Origin: Bifidobacterium hapali
Lineage (GTDB): Bacteria > Actinomycetota > Actinomycetes > Actinomycetales > Bifidobacteriaceae
NCBI RefSeq assembly: GCF_002259755.1
Contig: NZ_MWWY01000013.1
Span: 1 to 64,000, forward strand
Length of the DNA stretch: 64,000 nt
Direction: 5' to 3'
Shown in pieces: positions 55,185 to 63,997 of the stretch (within the stretch, counting starts at the first letter, position 1; each line of letters starts with the position of its first letter). Made by a program: the position numbers and the translations under genes. The notes under the pieces are model-generated. The model did not search any database. It was not told the DNA's origin and saw nothing but the letters and a program-made list of their open reading frames with translations.

Positions 55185-56059
55185 CCATGAATATGGCAAC
55201 CGCAAACCACGGCATCGCGCCGCGCGCCAAGCGCAGCGCATCGGCCGAGCTGCGCCGCATCGGCACGATCGTATTGGCCGTCGCGTTCTGCATCGTGTGG
55301 ATCTTCCCGGTCTACTGGATGTTCGTCACGTCGATCAAGCCGCGCAACCAGATCATGACCGCAACGCCCGTGTTCTGGCCCACGAAACTGTCGATCGACA
55401 ACTTCATGGTGGCCGTCACCCAGACCTCGTTTCTGACGAACCTGAAGAACAGCGTGATCGTGACCGCCGTGTCGATCGTCCTGTCGATCGTCCTCGCGTT
55501 CTTCGCGTGCGCGGCCCTGACCCTCTACCGGTTCCGCGGCCGCAAGGCGATCATGGTGTTCGTGCTGGCCATCCAGATGACCTCGGGCGGCATCATCCCG
55601 CAGTTCATCATCTTCAACCAGTTCGGCCTGCTCAACAAGTACAGCGGCCTGATCCTCGCGTACATCGCCATGGTCCTGCCGTTCGCGATCTGGAACATGC
55701 GCGGCTTCTTCCTGAACATCCCGAAGGACATCTTCGAGTCCGCGGCCGTCGAGGGAGCCAACGACTGGCAGATCCTGTGGAAGATCACCTTCCCCCTGGC
55801 CGCGCCCGGCATCGTGTCCACGTCCGTGTTCGCGTTCATCAACGCCTGGAACGACTACATGACCGCCTACACGTTCATGAAGGACCAGTCCAAGTACACG
55901 CTGCCCGTATGGCTCTCCTCGTTCTCCACGCCCACCATGGGCACCGACTTCGGCGGACAGATGGCCGCATCCGTCATCTTCTCCCTGCCCGTCGTGATCT
56001 TCTTCATGATCATTCAACGCAACATCATGAAGGGCGTCACCACTGGAGCCGTCAAATAA
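55181..56059 (+). CDS. Sugar ABC transporter permease (MalG-like)
   Basis: 292 residues; GTG 55181 overlaps the preceding stop, and ATG 55187 is an alternative. Six helices with the EAA-type motif FESAAVEGANDWQILWKITFPLAAPG, and a typical N-terminal helix plus FPVYWMFVTSIKP. Second permease of the importer. The GH20 gene follows after 130 bp. Confidence 0.93.
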   Translation: MTMNMATANHGIAPRAKRSASAELRRIGTIVLAVAFCIVWIFPVYWMFVTSIKPRNQIMTATPVFWPTKLSIDNFMVAVTQTSFLTNLKNSVIVTAVSIVLSIVLAFFACAALTLYRFRGRKAIMVFVLAIQMTSGGIIPQFIIFNQFGLLNKYSGLILAYIAMVLPFAIWNMRGFFLNIPKDIFESAAVEGANDWQILWKITFPLAAPGIVSTSVFAFINAWNDYMTAYTFMKDQSKYTLPVWLSSFSTPTMGTDFGGQMAASVIFSLPVVIFFMIIQRNIMKGVTTGAVK

Positions 56060-56191
56060 CACAAACGGAGCGATGAACAATGCGTGCGGCGCCGGGACCA
56101 TTTCCGCGAGTGGTTCCGGCGCCGCGCGTCATCTCGGAACCCAAAACGCAATATACCGCAATCAAAGGTGAACCACTGAGAAAGGACTTCC

Positions 56192-58213
56192 ATGAGCGAT
56201 CAAGCAACCCTGAAGGGATGGACCATCATTCCCACGCCGCAGACCGTACAACACAAGGCGGGCGTCTCACTGCTGCCGATGTGCGGCCGAGTCAACGAGC
56301 CACGTGCGTTCGGAGACGAACGGCAGGTACTCGCAACACAACTTGCCGACGACATCCGTGCGGTTACGGGATTGGAATGGGACATCGCCACGGGTGACCG
56401 TTGGCCTGGATTCATCACATTGACGACACTGGACGATCTCCATGCGCGTCCGTCCGGCGCGTACACGCTCGACATCACCAAGGACGGCGTGGCCGTCAGG
56501 GGTGCGGACTTCGAGGGCGTGCGCAACGGCGTGCAGACCCTGCGCCAGCTCATCCGCCAATGCGGCGCCGCCCTGCCCTGCCTGCACATCGAGGACCAGC
56601 CCGCCTTCGAAACGCGCGGCTACTACCTCGACGTCACCCGCGGGCGCGTCCCCACCCTCGACTGGCTCAAGACCTGGGCCGACAAACTCTGCCTCTACAA
56701 GTACAACCAGCTCCAGCTCTACGTCGAACACACCTTCGCCTTCGACGGGATGAGCGAGACCTGGCGCGGCTCCAGCCCGCTCACCCCGCGCGACATCCTC
56801 GAATTCGACGACTACTGCACCGAGCGAGGCATCGAGCTCGTGCCGTCCGTCTCCACGTTCGGCCACCTCTACATGGCCCTGCGCACGCAAAGCCTGCGCG
56901 ACCTCGGCGAATTCCCCGAGAGCGCCGACGAGCCGTTCGGGTTCATCGACCGCATGCGCCACCACACGTTGAACATCAGCGACGACCGCGCCTTCACCCT
57001 GTCCACGAAGCTCATCGACGACTACCTGCAATTGTTCCGCTCCGACAAATTCAACATCTGCGCCGACGAGACCTTCGACCTCGGCAAAGGCCGCTCCAAA
57101 CCCCTCGCCGAGAAGGTCGGCGTCGCCGCCATGTACGCCGACTACGTCACCCGCCTGTGCCGCCACCTCGAAACCCAGGGCAAAAAGCCGATGATGTGGG
57201 GCGACATCACCCTCGAACACCCCGAAATCCTGAAAAGACTCCCCGAAACCGTCACCCTGCTCAACTGGCAGTACGACCCGCAAGTCACCGACGAGAAGAT
57301 CCGCACCGTCGCCCGATCCGGCGCCACGCAGATCGTATGCCCCGCCGTATGGTGCTGGAACGCGCTCCTGCCGCGCATCGACGACGCCTGGAACAACATC
57401 ACCCGCATGGCCCGCTACGGCACGCAATACGGCGCGCAGGGCATGCTCGTCACCGACTGGGGCGACCTCGGCCACGTCAACGACCCGCGCATGGCCATCC
57501 CCGGAATGATCATCGGCGCGCAGGAGGCATGGAACCCCGGACGCATCCCCGACGAGGCCGACATGCTCCGCCGCATCTCCCGACTCGAATACCGCGACGC
57601 CAGCGGCGAACTGCTTGATATCCTCACCCATGCCAGTCATGCGGCCAGCTTCGAATGGAACCATCTGATCACATGGCTGGAACTTGATGACGGACGGGGC
57701 GGCGTCAACACCGGGGTCCTGCAAACCATCCCAGGACTGCTGCCGGAAGACGAACGACCGGACGACGTGGTCCGCGCCCTTCAGGACGGAAGCCGGGCAC
57801 CGTCACTTGCGGAATCCCGACGGATGCTGTTCCGCTATCTGAAACATCACGTCACGCTCGGCGAAACCGCAGATCACCTTCTACAGACCAGTGCCCGTCG
57901 AATCTCCGCAATCGCCGCGACCTCAGGACCTTGGACCAACGGGGATGCCGCTGCATTTCGCGTAGCCATCGAGGGGCAGCGACTTCTGAACCGAGTTGGC
58001 CTCCGACTCGCGTCCGAGACCGGGGTCATTGGCACTGTGCAATCGGGTGAGGCGATTCAGCATGACGACGCGGTGAACCTTGCCGAAGCATTGGAGATCT
58101 GGATGGAGGCGTATGCGGCGCAATGGCGTACTCTCAGCCGAGACTCCGAACTCCGTCGGCTGCAAGATACGGTGTGGGAGTTAACGGACTATCTGCGCTT
58201 CCAATCCGTCTGA
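56192..58213 (+). CDS. Intracellular beta-N-acetylhexosaminidase, GH20 family
   Basis: 673 residues, ATG preceded by GAAAGGA. The N-terminal small alpha/beta domain (GVAVRGADFEGVRNGVQTLRQLIRQ) precedes the TIM barrel from ETRGYYLDVTRGRVPTLDWLK. The catalytic Asp-Glu pair is in FNICADETFDLGKG, and the tryptophan-rich end includes LVTDWGDLGHVN. No signal peptide, so the substrate is imported first. GH20 enzymes release terminal GlcNAc (or GalNAc) with retention through the substrate acetamido group. With the transporter and ROK genes it forms a cytoplasmic pathway for GlcNAc-containing glycans, such as milk or mucin oligosaccharides; the exact substrate is not visible. Confidence 0.93.
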   Translation: MSDQATLKGWTIIPTPQTVQHKAGVSLLPMCGRVNEPRAFGDERQVLATQLADDIRAVTGLEWDIATGDRWPGFITLTTLDDLHARPSGAYTLDITKDGVAVRGADFEGVRNGVQTLRQLIRQCGAALPCLHIEDQPAFETRGYYLDVTRGRVPTLDWLKTWADKLCLYKYNQLQLYVEHTFAFDGMSETWRGSSPLTPRDILEFDDYCTERGIELVPSVSTFGHLYMALRTQSLRDLGEFPESADEPFGFIDRMRHHTLNISDDRAFTLSTKLIDDYLQLFRSDKFNICADETFDLGKGRSKPLAEKVGVAAMYADYVTRLCRHLETQGKKPMMWGDITLEHPEILKRLPETVTLLNWQYDPQVTDEKIRTVARSGATQIVCPAVWCWNALLPRIDDAWNNITRMARYGTQYGAQGMLVTDWGDLGHVNDPRMAIPGMIIGAQEAWNPGRIPDEADMLRRISRLEYRDASGELLDILTHASHAASFEWNHLITWLELDDGRGGVNTGVLQTIPGLLPEDERPDDVVRALQDGSRAPSLAESRRMLFRYLKHHVTLGETADHLLQTSARRISAIAATSGPWTNGDAAAFRVAIEGQRLLNRVGLRLASETGVIGTVQSGEAIQHDDAVNLAEALEIWMEAYAAQWRTLSRDSELRRLQDTVWELTDYLRFQSV

Positions 58214-58248
58214 TGCTGCGATTGTGAGACTTCGACCAGTCAGATACC

Positions 58249-58291
58249 GAAATGCCGTGAGGGACCAGATTCAGATCCCTCACGGCATTTC
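58249..58291. terminator. Bidirectional terminator between GH20 and the integrase
   Basis: GAAATGCCGTGAGGGA (58249-58264) and its complement (58276-58291) form a perfect 16-bp stem with an 11-nt loop between convergent genes. Confidence 0.8.
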
Positions 58292-58336
58292 CTATACGAA
58301 GGTGAGTCACGTATCGCGATGGTGCATCACTTTGGT

Positions 58337-59614
58337 CTAGAATTCACGCCGCTGGATACCGCTCATAAATGATTCGGCAAGCTCGTCAACCACTTGACTC
58401 TGATGTGAGGCGACGGTGAGCTGGTAGTACCGGATGGCAACCTTCTCACTGACGTGTCCCAATTGATTCATGACTTCCCGCAACGTTCCACCCTGAATCA
58501 TGAGTAATGTTGCATGGCTGGCTCGTAATGCTTGGAATGTCAGATCAGGGCGTCCTGCTTTCAACCGGGCTTTGGCGAACTGGCCGTCCAGCGTTGTCTG
58601 GGACATGATTCTTGCACGTTTGGGCACGAACACCGGCGAATCCGGTCGGGTCAGATCGCAGTAATCAGAAAGGTGCTGTCGAATAAGAGAAATCAGCGTA
58701 TCCGGGATGTGTACGTTCCTGATGCTGGATTCCGTTTTCGTCTTACCGAATTGGAGATCCCCTCTGTCAGCGTCACCGCGATTCACGGAATGCCGGACGT
58801 GAAGTATCTGCCTGTTCAGATCGATGTCTTGCACCTGCAGCCCACATAGTTCGCCACATCGCAGACCACCCACTAAAGTCGAGAGGAATACGGACAGTCT
58901 GGTGTAATCGGGCATGGCATTCGCCAGCAGGATCAATTCGGAAGGAGTCACCGGCGGCACGTTGATGCGGGCGGGCTGTGGCGCTGGCGGAATATGGAAT
59001 ATGAAGGGATTGAAGGACAGCAATGGCTCCGAACCATCCAATCCGCCACGGGTGGCTGACTCAAGTACCGCCTTCAGCCGCATGCATGAGCGTCGGAATG
59101 CCCACCGGCCTTCCGGGTGAGGCGCATCATACCAAGCCTTGATGATGGACGGAGTGATCTCGTTAAGCGGCAGGTCTCCAAGACTTGGCAGAAAATGGCC
59201 AATGTCCAGATAAAGATTGCGACGCGTGCCACCGGCGATGCCATTGCCGTCGGGCAGCCGGTATTCCTCGGCCCATCGCATCACATAGTCGCGGAACAAC
59301 ATATTGCGTTGTGTCTGGCTCTTTTCCACGACGGCTTTTCGTCGGCTTCGTTCTGTTGGATGAACCCATTCGGCGATGCCGTTACGATGGAGGCTGACAA
59401 GGTACTTTTCGGCTTCCAGCCATCTACGGGCTTCGAGCTCCTGATCCGGCTTGAACTGGCGTTGGACGCGTTTGCCGGGTTCTAATGGATTCGGATATCG
59501 AACCTGCCATGCGATTAGCATGCCGGTTCTGTCATAACGGGCCAGCACGGTTCCCCACTTGCTTCGCGGCGGCTTCTGCGGATGGTTTCCATGGGAATGC
59601 CTGATTTTCGGCAT
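58337..59614 (-). CDS. Tyrosine recombinase/integrase
   Basis: 425 residues from the ATG at 59612-59614 (GAGGGAGAT upstream). The open frame continues to 59728, but that extension runs through the palindrome region. An N-terminal AP2-like/SAM-like part (ARYDRTGMLIAWQVRYPNP; FRDYVMRWAEEYRLPDG) precedes the catalytic domain. That domain has Arg in LVGGLRCGELCGL, the HxxR-type motif around LRASHATLLMIQGG, a His in MNQLGHVSEKVAIRYYQ and the nucleophile Tyr in the same segment. It would integrate or excise a mobile element. It lies far from the tra genes but next to a class-A regulon palindrome, so it may belong to this island. No tRNA gene or repeated att core was found. Confidence 0.9.
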   Translation of the reverse strand: MPKIRHSHGNHPQKPPRSKWGTVLARYDRTGMLIAWQVRYPNPLEPGKRVQRQFKPDQELEARRWLEAEKYLVSLHRNGIAEWVHPTERSRRKAVVEKSQTQRNMLFRDYVMRWAEEYRLPDGNGIAGGTRRNLYLDIGHFLPSLGDLPLNEITPSIIKAWYDAPHPEGRWAFRRSCMRLKAVLESATRGGLDGSEPLLSFNPFIFHIPPAPQPARINVPPVTPSELILLANAMPDYTRLSVFLSTLVGGLRCGELCGLQVQDIDLNRQILHVRHSVNRGDADRGDLQFGKTKTESSIRNVHIPDTLISLIRQHLSDYCDLTRPDSPVFVPKRARIMSQTTLDGQFAKARLKAGRPDLTFQALRASHATLLMIQGGTLREVMNQLGHVSEKVAIRYYQLTVASHQSQVVDELAESFMSGIQRREF

Positions 59615-59712
59615 ATTGATCTCCCTCGATCGCGAAAAGGCGCACCCTGCGTGCGCCTTGTGGGGAGATTGAAACCAAGGAACAGTGTAAGTGAATATGC
59701 TGAAAGAGCCGT

Positions 59713-59750
59713 TGTTTGTTTTTGTCATCTTGAGATGACAAAAACAAACA
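59713..59750. promoter_or_regulatory. Peptide-regulon palindrome (class A), 18-bp arms
   Basis: TGTTTGTTTTTGTCATCT-TG-complement. It lies about 100 bp upstream of the integrase start (leftward) and 249 bp upstream of the secreted peptide (rightward). Confidence 0.75.
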
Positions 59751-59819
59751 TAATCAGTATTAGGTTGGCTATAGAAGCAGCTAGTTGTAGCTTTCCCCTT
59801 CTCCGATTGACGTATTGCG

Positions 59820-59837
59820 AGTCATCTCTAGATGTCA
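59820..59837. promoter_or_regulatory. Peptide-regulon site (class B) upstream of the third secreted peptide
   Basis: AGTCATC-TCTA-GATGTCA, 161 bp before the ATG at 59999. Same form as the sites at 39634 and 45467. Confidence 0.65.
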
Positions 59838-59998
59838 ATAACTCCTTCTCTGATTGTTTCTATCTCGCTGGGGTAGAAGACTGGATCTTGCAAGACGAAG
59901 CCATAAGACTTCGGCATCTAGCAGAAAGGAAAGTAATTATCATCTAGTTTTTTTACGCATGTCTTTACACATTCCAAATTTCCAACAAAGGAGTAATC

Positions 59999-60376
59999 AT
60001 GATTGTTCGAAAGAAATTTACGGCAATTGTCCTTGCGGCAATTCTGGGTATCGCTGGCATCGCATTGCCTTCTACCGCTTTTGCCGGCGGTCCGAATTAT
60101 GGACGCACATGGGAAAGCAGCATTGGCGGCATCAAGGTGAATGGCTACGTACAGATTCAGGCTTCCTATAATGATGGCGGGCGTCACGCGCGTCGCGGAT
60201 ATCAGCGTTTCACCCGACAGGCCGGCCCCAGCTTGGATACCGGACGACTGTATACATCAGCCGCTTCCTATTCAGGAGACACTCAGGTTCGAAGCAGGAC
60301 GGACTCCGTCTGGGATTCCGTATTGTGGGGCGATAAGTACGTCACGCACTATTACTGGGGTGTTGAATACTTCTGA
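59999..60376 (+). CDS. Secreted small protein, candidate bacteriocin of unknown type
   Basis: 125 residues, ATG after AAAGGAG. Signal peptide FTAIVLAAILGIAGIALPSTAFA. The mature part is about 96 residues, starting GGPNYGRTWESSIGG and rich in Tyr, Ser and Arg, with an aromatic C-terminus (THYYWGVEYF). No Cys. It does not match lactococcin 972 clearly, though size, secretion and the downstream FtsX-like genes parallel that system. A class-B and a class-A regulon site lie upstream. No known family recognised. Confidence 0.7.
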   Translation: MIVRKKFTAIVLAAILGIAGIALPSTAFAGGPNYGRTWESSIGGIKVNGYVQIQASYNDGGRHARRGYQRFTRQAGPSLDTGRLYTSAASYSGDTQVRSRTDSVWDSVLWGDKYVTHYYWGVEYF

Positions 60377-60427
60377 CGCATTTCTTATTGCACCCATCTA
60401 GAAATACCGTGATTGGAAAGATACGGA

Positions 60428-61453
60428 ATGCTAAAAATTACCCGTCATCTAAAGTTTTTTTCTACATCCATTTGCGCAATATCGTTGCTGTTGGGGATGT
60501 TGTCTTCGTTTCTTGCCTGGGCGGTGTACTGGAGCGTTCTTGATTGGCGTGGATCGCAATGGGGCATGTTCGACGCGAAGACGCAACTGGTGCTGACCGC
60601 GTCGGCGGATGCCGGGCACGACGACGGAAAGAATCTTGAGGCGACGCGTGATCTGGCCGAGTATCTTTCCGGTCACGGTATTTCCCTGTTGGAGGGTTCC
60701 GTGGGGGACGGTTGGCCGGCGATCGTGTTCCAGTCGTCGGGGGCCTCCATCGGATGGGCCGATGCGCTTCCGCAAGAATGCCGGAACATGAACAGTCGCG
60801 TGGCCTGTGTGATCGAGTCGTCGTTCTCGGCCGGGCAATGGCGTGAGCATGGGGATGCACCGCTATTGCCCGCCGGGTTTTCCGTCGGCGGTGTCGTCAG
60901 GGTTCCGGGGGCGAACGTCGGCGGCAACCTGCAGTATGTGCTCCCGTTGGGGGCGGTTCCCTTGTTTCCCGGCAGCGTGTATGTGAACACGAGCGACCCG
61001 CAGCGGCTCCGGGAGATCTCGGACCTGTTCGCGCGCTGCGGCATGGACGTGACCCAACCGCAGGCGCAGTCGTTGTGGTCGTCCCTTGCCGGTGATTCCT
61101 TCGTGGGTATCACCTTGCTGTTTCTGGTACTGGCGTTGGTCTGCGCCTGCGTGTGCGTCATGACGATGGAGACGGCGAGGAAGGCCGACCTGCATGTCAG
61201 ACGGCTGTTCGGCGCCACTGGCAGGCAGGTGTGGGCGGGCCGGGTGCGTGAGGCCGTTGTCCCGATCGTGGCCGGCGTGCTGGCAGGAACGGTGTTGAGC
61301 GCCGTGCTCATCACCGTGGTGTCGGGCAGGACCGGCATCGGCCCGGCGGCCGCGTTCGCCGCAGCTTTTATCAGCGGCACGGTCCTGACGGCGCTTGTGA
61401 CGGCGTTGGCTGAATGGCTCGGCATACGATCGAATGACGAGGTGGAACGATGA
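60428..61453 (+). CDS. FtsX-like bacteriocin-associated permease, first half
   Basis: 341 residues from ATG 60428. A signal-anchor helix (ICAISLLLGMLSSFLAWAVYW), an outside domain of about 200 residues, then three helices (GITLLFLVLALVCACVCVMTM, AVVPIVAGVLAGTVLSAVLITVV, AAAFAAAFISGTVLTALV). The LHVRRLFGATGRQVW segment before the second helix is the typical FtsX/MacB coupling region. Together with the next gene (overlap ATGA) it has the size and layout of one tandem permease such as the 687-residue protein at 45961. Confidence 0.8.
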   Translation: MLKITRHLKFFSTSICAISLLLGMLSSFLAWAVYWSVLDWRGSQWGMFDAKTQLVLTASADAGHDDGKNLEATRDLAEYLSGHGISLLEGSVGDGWPAIVFQSSGASIGWADALPQECRNMNSRVACVIESSFSAGQWREHGDAPLLPAGFSVGGVVRVPGANVGGNLQYVLPLGAVPLFPGSVYVNTSDPQRLREISDLFARCGMDVTQPQAQSLWSSLAGDSFVGITLLFLVLALVCACVCVMTMETARKADLHVRRLFGATGRQVWAGRVREAVVPIVAGVLAGTVLSAVLITVVSGRTGIGPAAAFAAAFISGTVLTALVTALAEWLGIRSNDEVER

Positions 61454-62520
61454 TCCATGAACTGATGACCGGCGTCCGCATGGGATTGAGGCGATGGGGA
61501 TCGATTCTCGGCATCACGCTGCTCGTCGTCTTCGCGGGAAGCGTGTTCACGATGACGCTCAGCGATGTGCTGACCGAATCCAGCGTGATCAGCGGCGAGG
61601 CTCGTCTGCGGGCCGTCGACGCGGTCACGTTCTCCCCGCAATACCTCCTGCAGTCCCCGAGCAAGACGGACCCCAAGGTGACGGATAGTTTGCGGGACAT
61701 GCTGGAGCAGGGCAGGGCGTACACCGCGATCGTCAACAACGTCGAGATCGACGATCCCGATTTCGCCAACGGCATACCGGCCATCGTCCTGATGGGCAAC
61801 GTCGATGACGTGTTCCCCCGTCTGGGCCTGTGCTCCCACGCGCCCTGCGCGTCCATCGGCTACCGGGTGGACCGGGCGCAGGCGCCCGACAGTGTGCATA
61901 TCGCCGGCACCGACGTCAGGGTAACCGGCACGCTGCCGGCCTCGGCGGCCATATTCGACCCGAACACCGCCGGCATCAACCTGGACCGGACCATCGTCAT
62001 CCGACTCAACCCGAGTTCGCTGAACCGGCTCAACGACATCGAACTCGAAGAGGCGGTGACCAAAACGGTCATGTTCAACCCATCCCGAACCCAGCTCGAC
62101 GGTTTCATCACGGGAAGCCGCGACGCCGGCCTGATACTCGTGCCGCACCGGCTGAACACGGAGCAGCCCCAACGCGACAGGGATCTCATCGTGCGCGCGC
62201 TGATGTACCTGCTCGGACTGTCCGCCTTCCTCGCGCTCACCGTCATCGTGATCATCCAATCATTGTCCGTGACCCTCGCACGGGAGCGGCCGGCGATGCT
62301 CGTCCGCCGGCTCTACGGCGCCACCGCCGCGGACGAGGCGATCCGCGTCGCCGGACTCATCCTCATCATGCTGCTGCCCGCCGCCGTGGTGCTGGCATGC
62401 TTCCAGCTGATAGGGGAACCGGTGGCCACCGCATCCCGGACGATGATCGCCGTCATCCTCGCCATGGCGGCCCTGGTCTGGACGATCGCCGTACGACGCG
62501 CAACCACACACATTCAATGA
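61450..62520 (+). CDS. FtsX-like bacteriocin-associated permease, second half
   Basis: 356 residues; its ATG overlaps the preceding stop. Helix 1 is GSILGITLLVVFAGSVFTMTL. The outside domain is followed by YLLGLSAFLALTVIVIIQSLSV, VRRLYGATAADEAIRVAGLILIMLLPAAVVLACF and a final helix. The VRRLYGAT segment repeats the coupling motif of the partner (VRRLFGAT), showing the two genes arose by duplication. Probable role: export of, or immunity to, the peptide at 59999. Confidence 0.8.
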   Translation: MIHELMTGVRMGLRRWGSILGITLLVVFAGSVFTMTLSDVLTESSVISGEARLRAVDAVTFSPQYLLQSPSKTDPKVTDSLRDMLEQGRAYTAIVNNVEIDDPDFANGIPAIVLMGNVDDVFPRLGLCSHAPCASIGYRVDRAQAPDSVHIAGTDVRVTGTLPASAAIFDPNTAGINLDRTIVIRLNPSSLNRLNDIELEEAVTKTVMFNPSRTQLDGFITGSRDAGLILVPHRLNTEQPQRDRDLIVRALMYLLGLSAFLALTVIVIIQSLSVTLARERPAMLVRRLYGATAADEAIRVAGLILIMLLPAAVVLACFQLIGEPVATASRTMIAVILAMAALVWTIAVRRATTHIQ

Positions 62521-63209
62521 AAGAAGCACCGACCATGCCACAGACGACCATAGACGCCCGAAACCTGACCAAACGATACACGGACGGGCAGGCGCAGCTC
62601 CTCGCCGTGCGCGACGTATCCCTGCACGCCTCGGCCGGGGAGTCGATCGCCATCATGGGACCGTCCGGATGCGGCAAATCCACCCTGCTGCGCATGATCG
62701 GACTGTCCATGCAACCCACCTCCGGCTCCCTGCTCCTGCAAGGACGCCCGACGCCGGAAAACGACAAGGACCGGTCCGCATGGCGCAACCGCATGTTCGG
62801 CTTCATCCCGCAGGACTACGCGATCCTCGAAGACGAGCCCGCATGGGCCAATGTCGCCATCCCCATGGAATACGCGAAACCCAAGATCAAGCGCGCCGAA
62901 CGCCGGCAACGCGCCACAGCCGCTTTGGAACAAGTCGGGCTCGCCGGCAAGGCGCGACGCATGCCCGGGCAACTGTCCGGCGGCGAAAGGCAACGCATCG
63001 CCATCGCCAGGGCGACCGTGATGCACCCCGCCATCATCATCGCCGACGAACCCACCGCGGCACTCGACACGCACACCGCCGACACCATCATGACCATGCT
63101 CCTCGCGCAATGCAGGCAAGGCGCCACGCTCATCCTCGCCACCCACGACCCACGCGTCGCAGCCCAATGCGACACCACCCTCACCATGCGAGACGGCGCA
63201 TTCATCTGA
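62517..63209 (+). CDS. ABC ATPase of the third peptide module
   Basis: 230 residues from ATG 62517 (overlapping the preceding stop as ATGA); ATG 62535 is an alternative start. Walker A IAIMGPSGCGKSTLLRMIG, Q-loop MFGFIPQDYAILEDEPAWANV, signature GQLSGGERQRIAIARA, Walker B IIIADEPTAALDTHT and ILATHDPRVA are intact. MacB/LolD-like subfamily, matching the FtsX-like permeases before it. Confidence 0.92.
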   Translation: MKEAPTMPQTTIDARNLTKRYTDGQAQLLAVRDVSLHASAGESIAIMGPSGCGKSTLLRMIGLSMQPTSGSLLLQGRPTPENDKDRSAWRNRMFGFIPQDYAILEDEPAWANVAIPMEYAKPKIKRAERRQRATAALEQVGLAGKARRMPGQLSGGERQRIAIARATVMHPAIIIADEPTAALDTHTADTIMTMLLAQCRQGATLILATHDPRVAAQCDTTLTMRDGAFI

Positions 63210-63259
63210 AGGTTTTCGCAAGGTACAACTGGATCTGCAAGAAAAGGAATTGCCGACAA

Positions 63260-63997
63260 TTACCATGTGGAGAGCGTTTCAATAGTGTCGAGCCCGTCTT
63301 GACGGTGTGATTCATCGAGGTTGTCCCAGTACGGGGAATCCTCGATGAGCTTGTCGTGCAGGAGTCTGATGCGTTTGCGGTCGGTGCCGCTGTGCAAGCG
63401 TGCGAGCTCCGCATCGGGATCCGGGATGAGGGATGCGAGCATGGCTGCATCATAGAGGTGACGGTCACCGTAGCCGGCGTGGTCGGCGCTGTAGGCCGCG
63501 CTCTTGAGTATCAGCGCGCCGAGCAGGTCCGGGATGCGAACCACGACTTCGGCGCCGTCCTTGTCATCGATGAGTTGGACCTGCATGCTGCGTTCCACTG
63601 CCTGCGCGCCGCCCGGCATGGATAGCACCGGTGTGCCGGCGATGGTCGCGTCAGCCCCAAGGAACTTGGGAAGGTGATCGGCGACCAGCAGGTCCACGAC
63701 GTCGCCGTTCGGCGCGATCATGCGGGTCGTGTATCCGGTCAGCGTGCCCGGCTGCGTCTCGAACCCGCGAGAGGTGAGAATGCCGCGCAGTCTGGCGATG
63801 CCGCGTCGATCCGCCATGAGGTCGGCGAGCAGGTCGGCGTCGGTGGTGGGTCGTGCTGTCAATCCGCCCATGATGGCGTGCAGCTGGACCATGAGCCCGC
63901 CCGTAAGCAGCCATGATTCCGGGATGTTCGCCGCGGCTACCGCGTACACGGTATTCCACGGATGGCCCGTGTTGGGGATGCGGATTGTCGGAATCAT
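63260..63997 (-). CDS. AbiEii/AbiGii-like nucleotidyltransferase, possibly a toxin
   Basis: 245 residues from the ATG at 63995-63997, three bases from the window edge; an upstream partner is outside view. WLLTGGLMVQLHAIMG followed by RPTTDADLLADLM is the GG...T-x-D-x-D nucleotidyltransferase pattern. LLGALILKSAAYSA and DRHLYDAAML are typical of the AbiEii (DUF1814-like) family. Such proteins act in abortive infection with an HTH antitoxin encoded upstream. Whether an antitoxin exists here cannot be seen. Confidence 0.75.
   Translation of the reverse strand: MIPTIRIPNTGHPWNTVYAVAAANIPESWLLTGGLMVQLHAIMGGLTARPTTDADLLADLMADRRGIARLRGILTSRGFETQPGTLTGYTTRMIAPNGDVVDLLVADHLPKFLGADATIAGTPVLSMPGGAQAVERSMQVQLIDDKDGAEVVVRIPDLLGALILKSAAYSADHAGYGDRHLYDAAMLASLIPDPDAELARLHSGTDRKRIRLLHDKLIEDSPYWDNLDESHRQDGLDTIETLSTW

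Noticed and set aside
58300..58340. Attachment site next to the integrase
   Set aside because: I found no tRNA gene and no matching repeat elsewhere in the window, so an att call is not supported.
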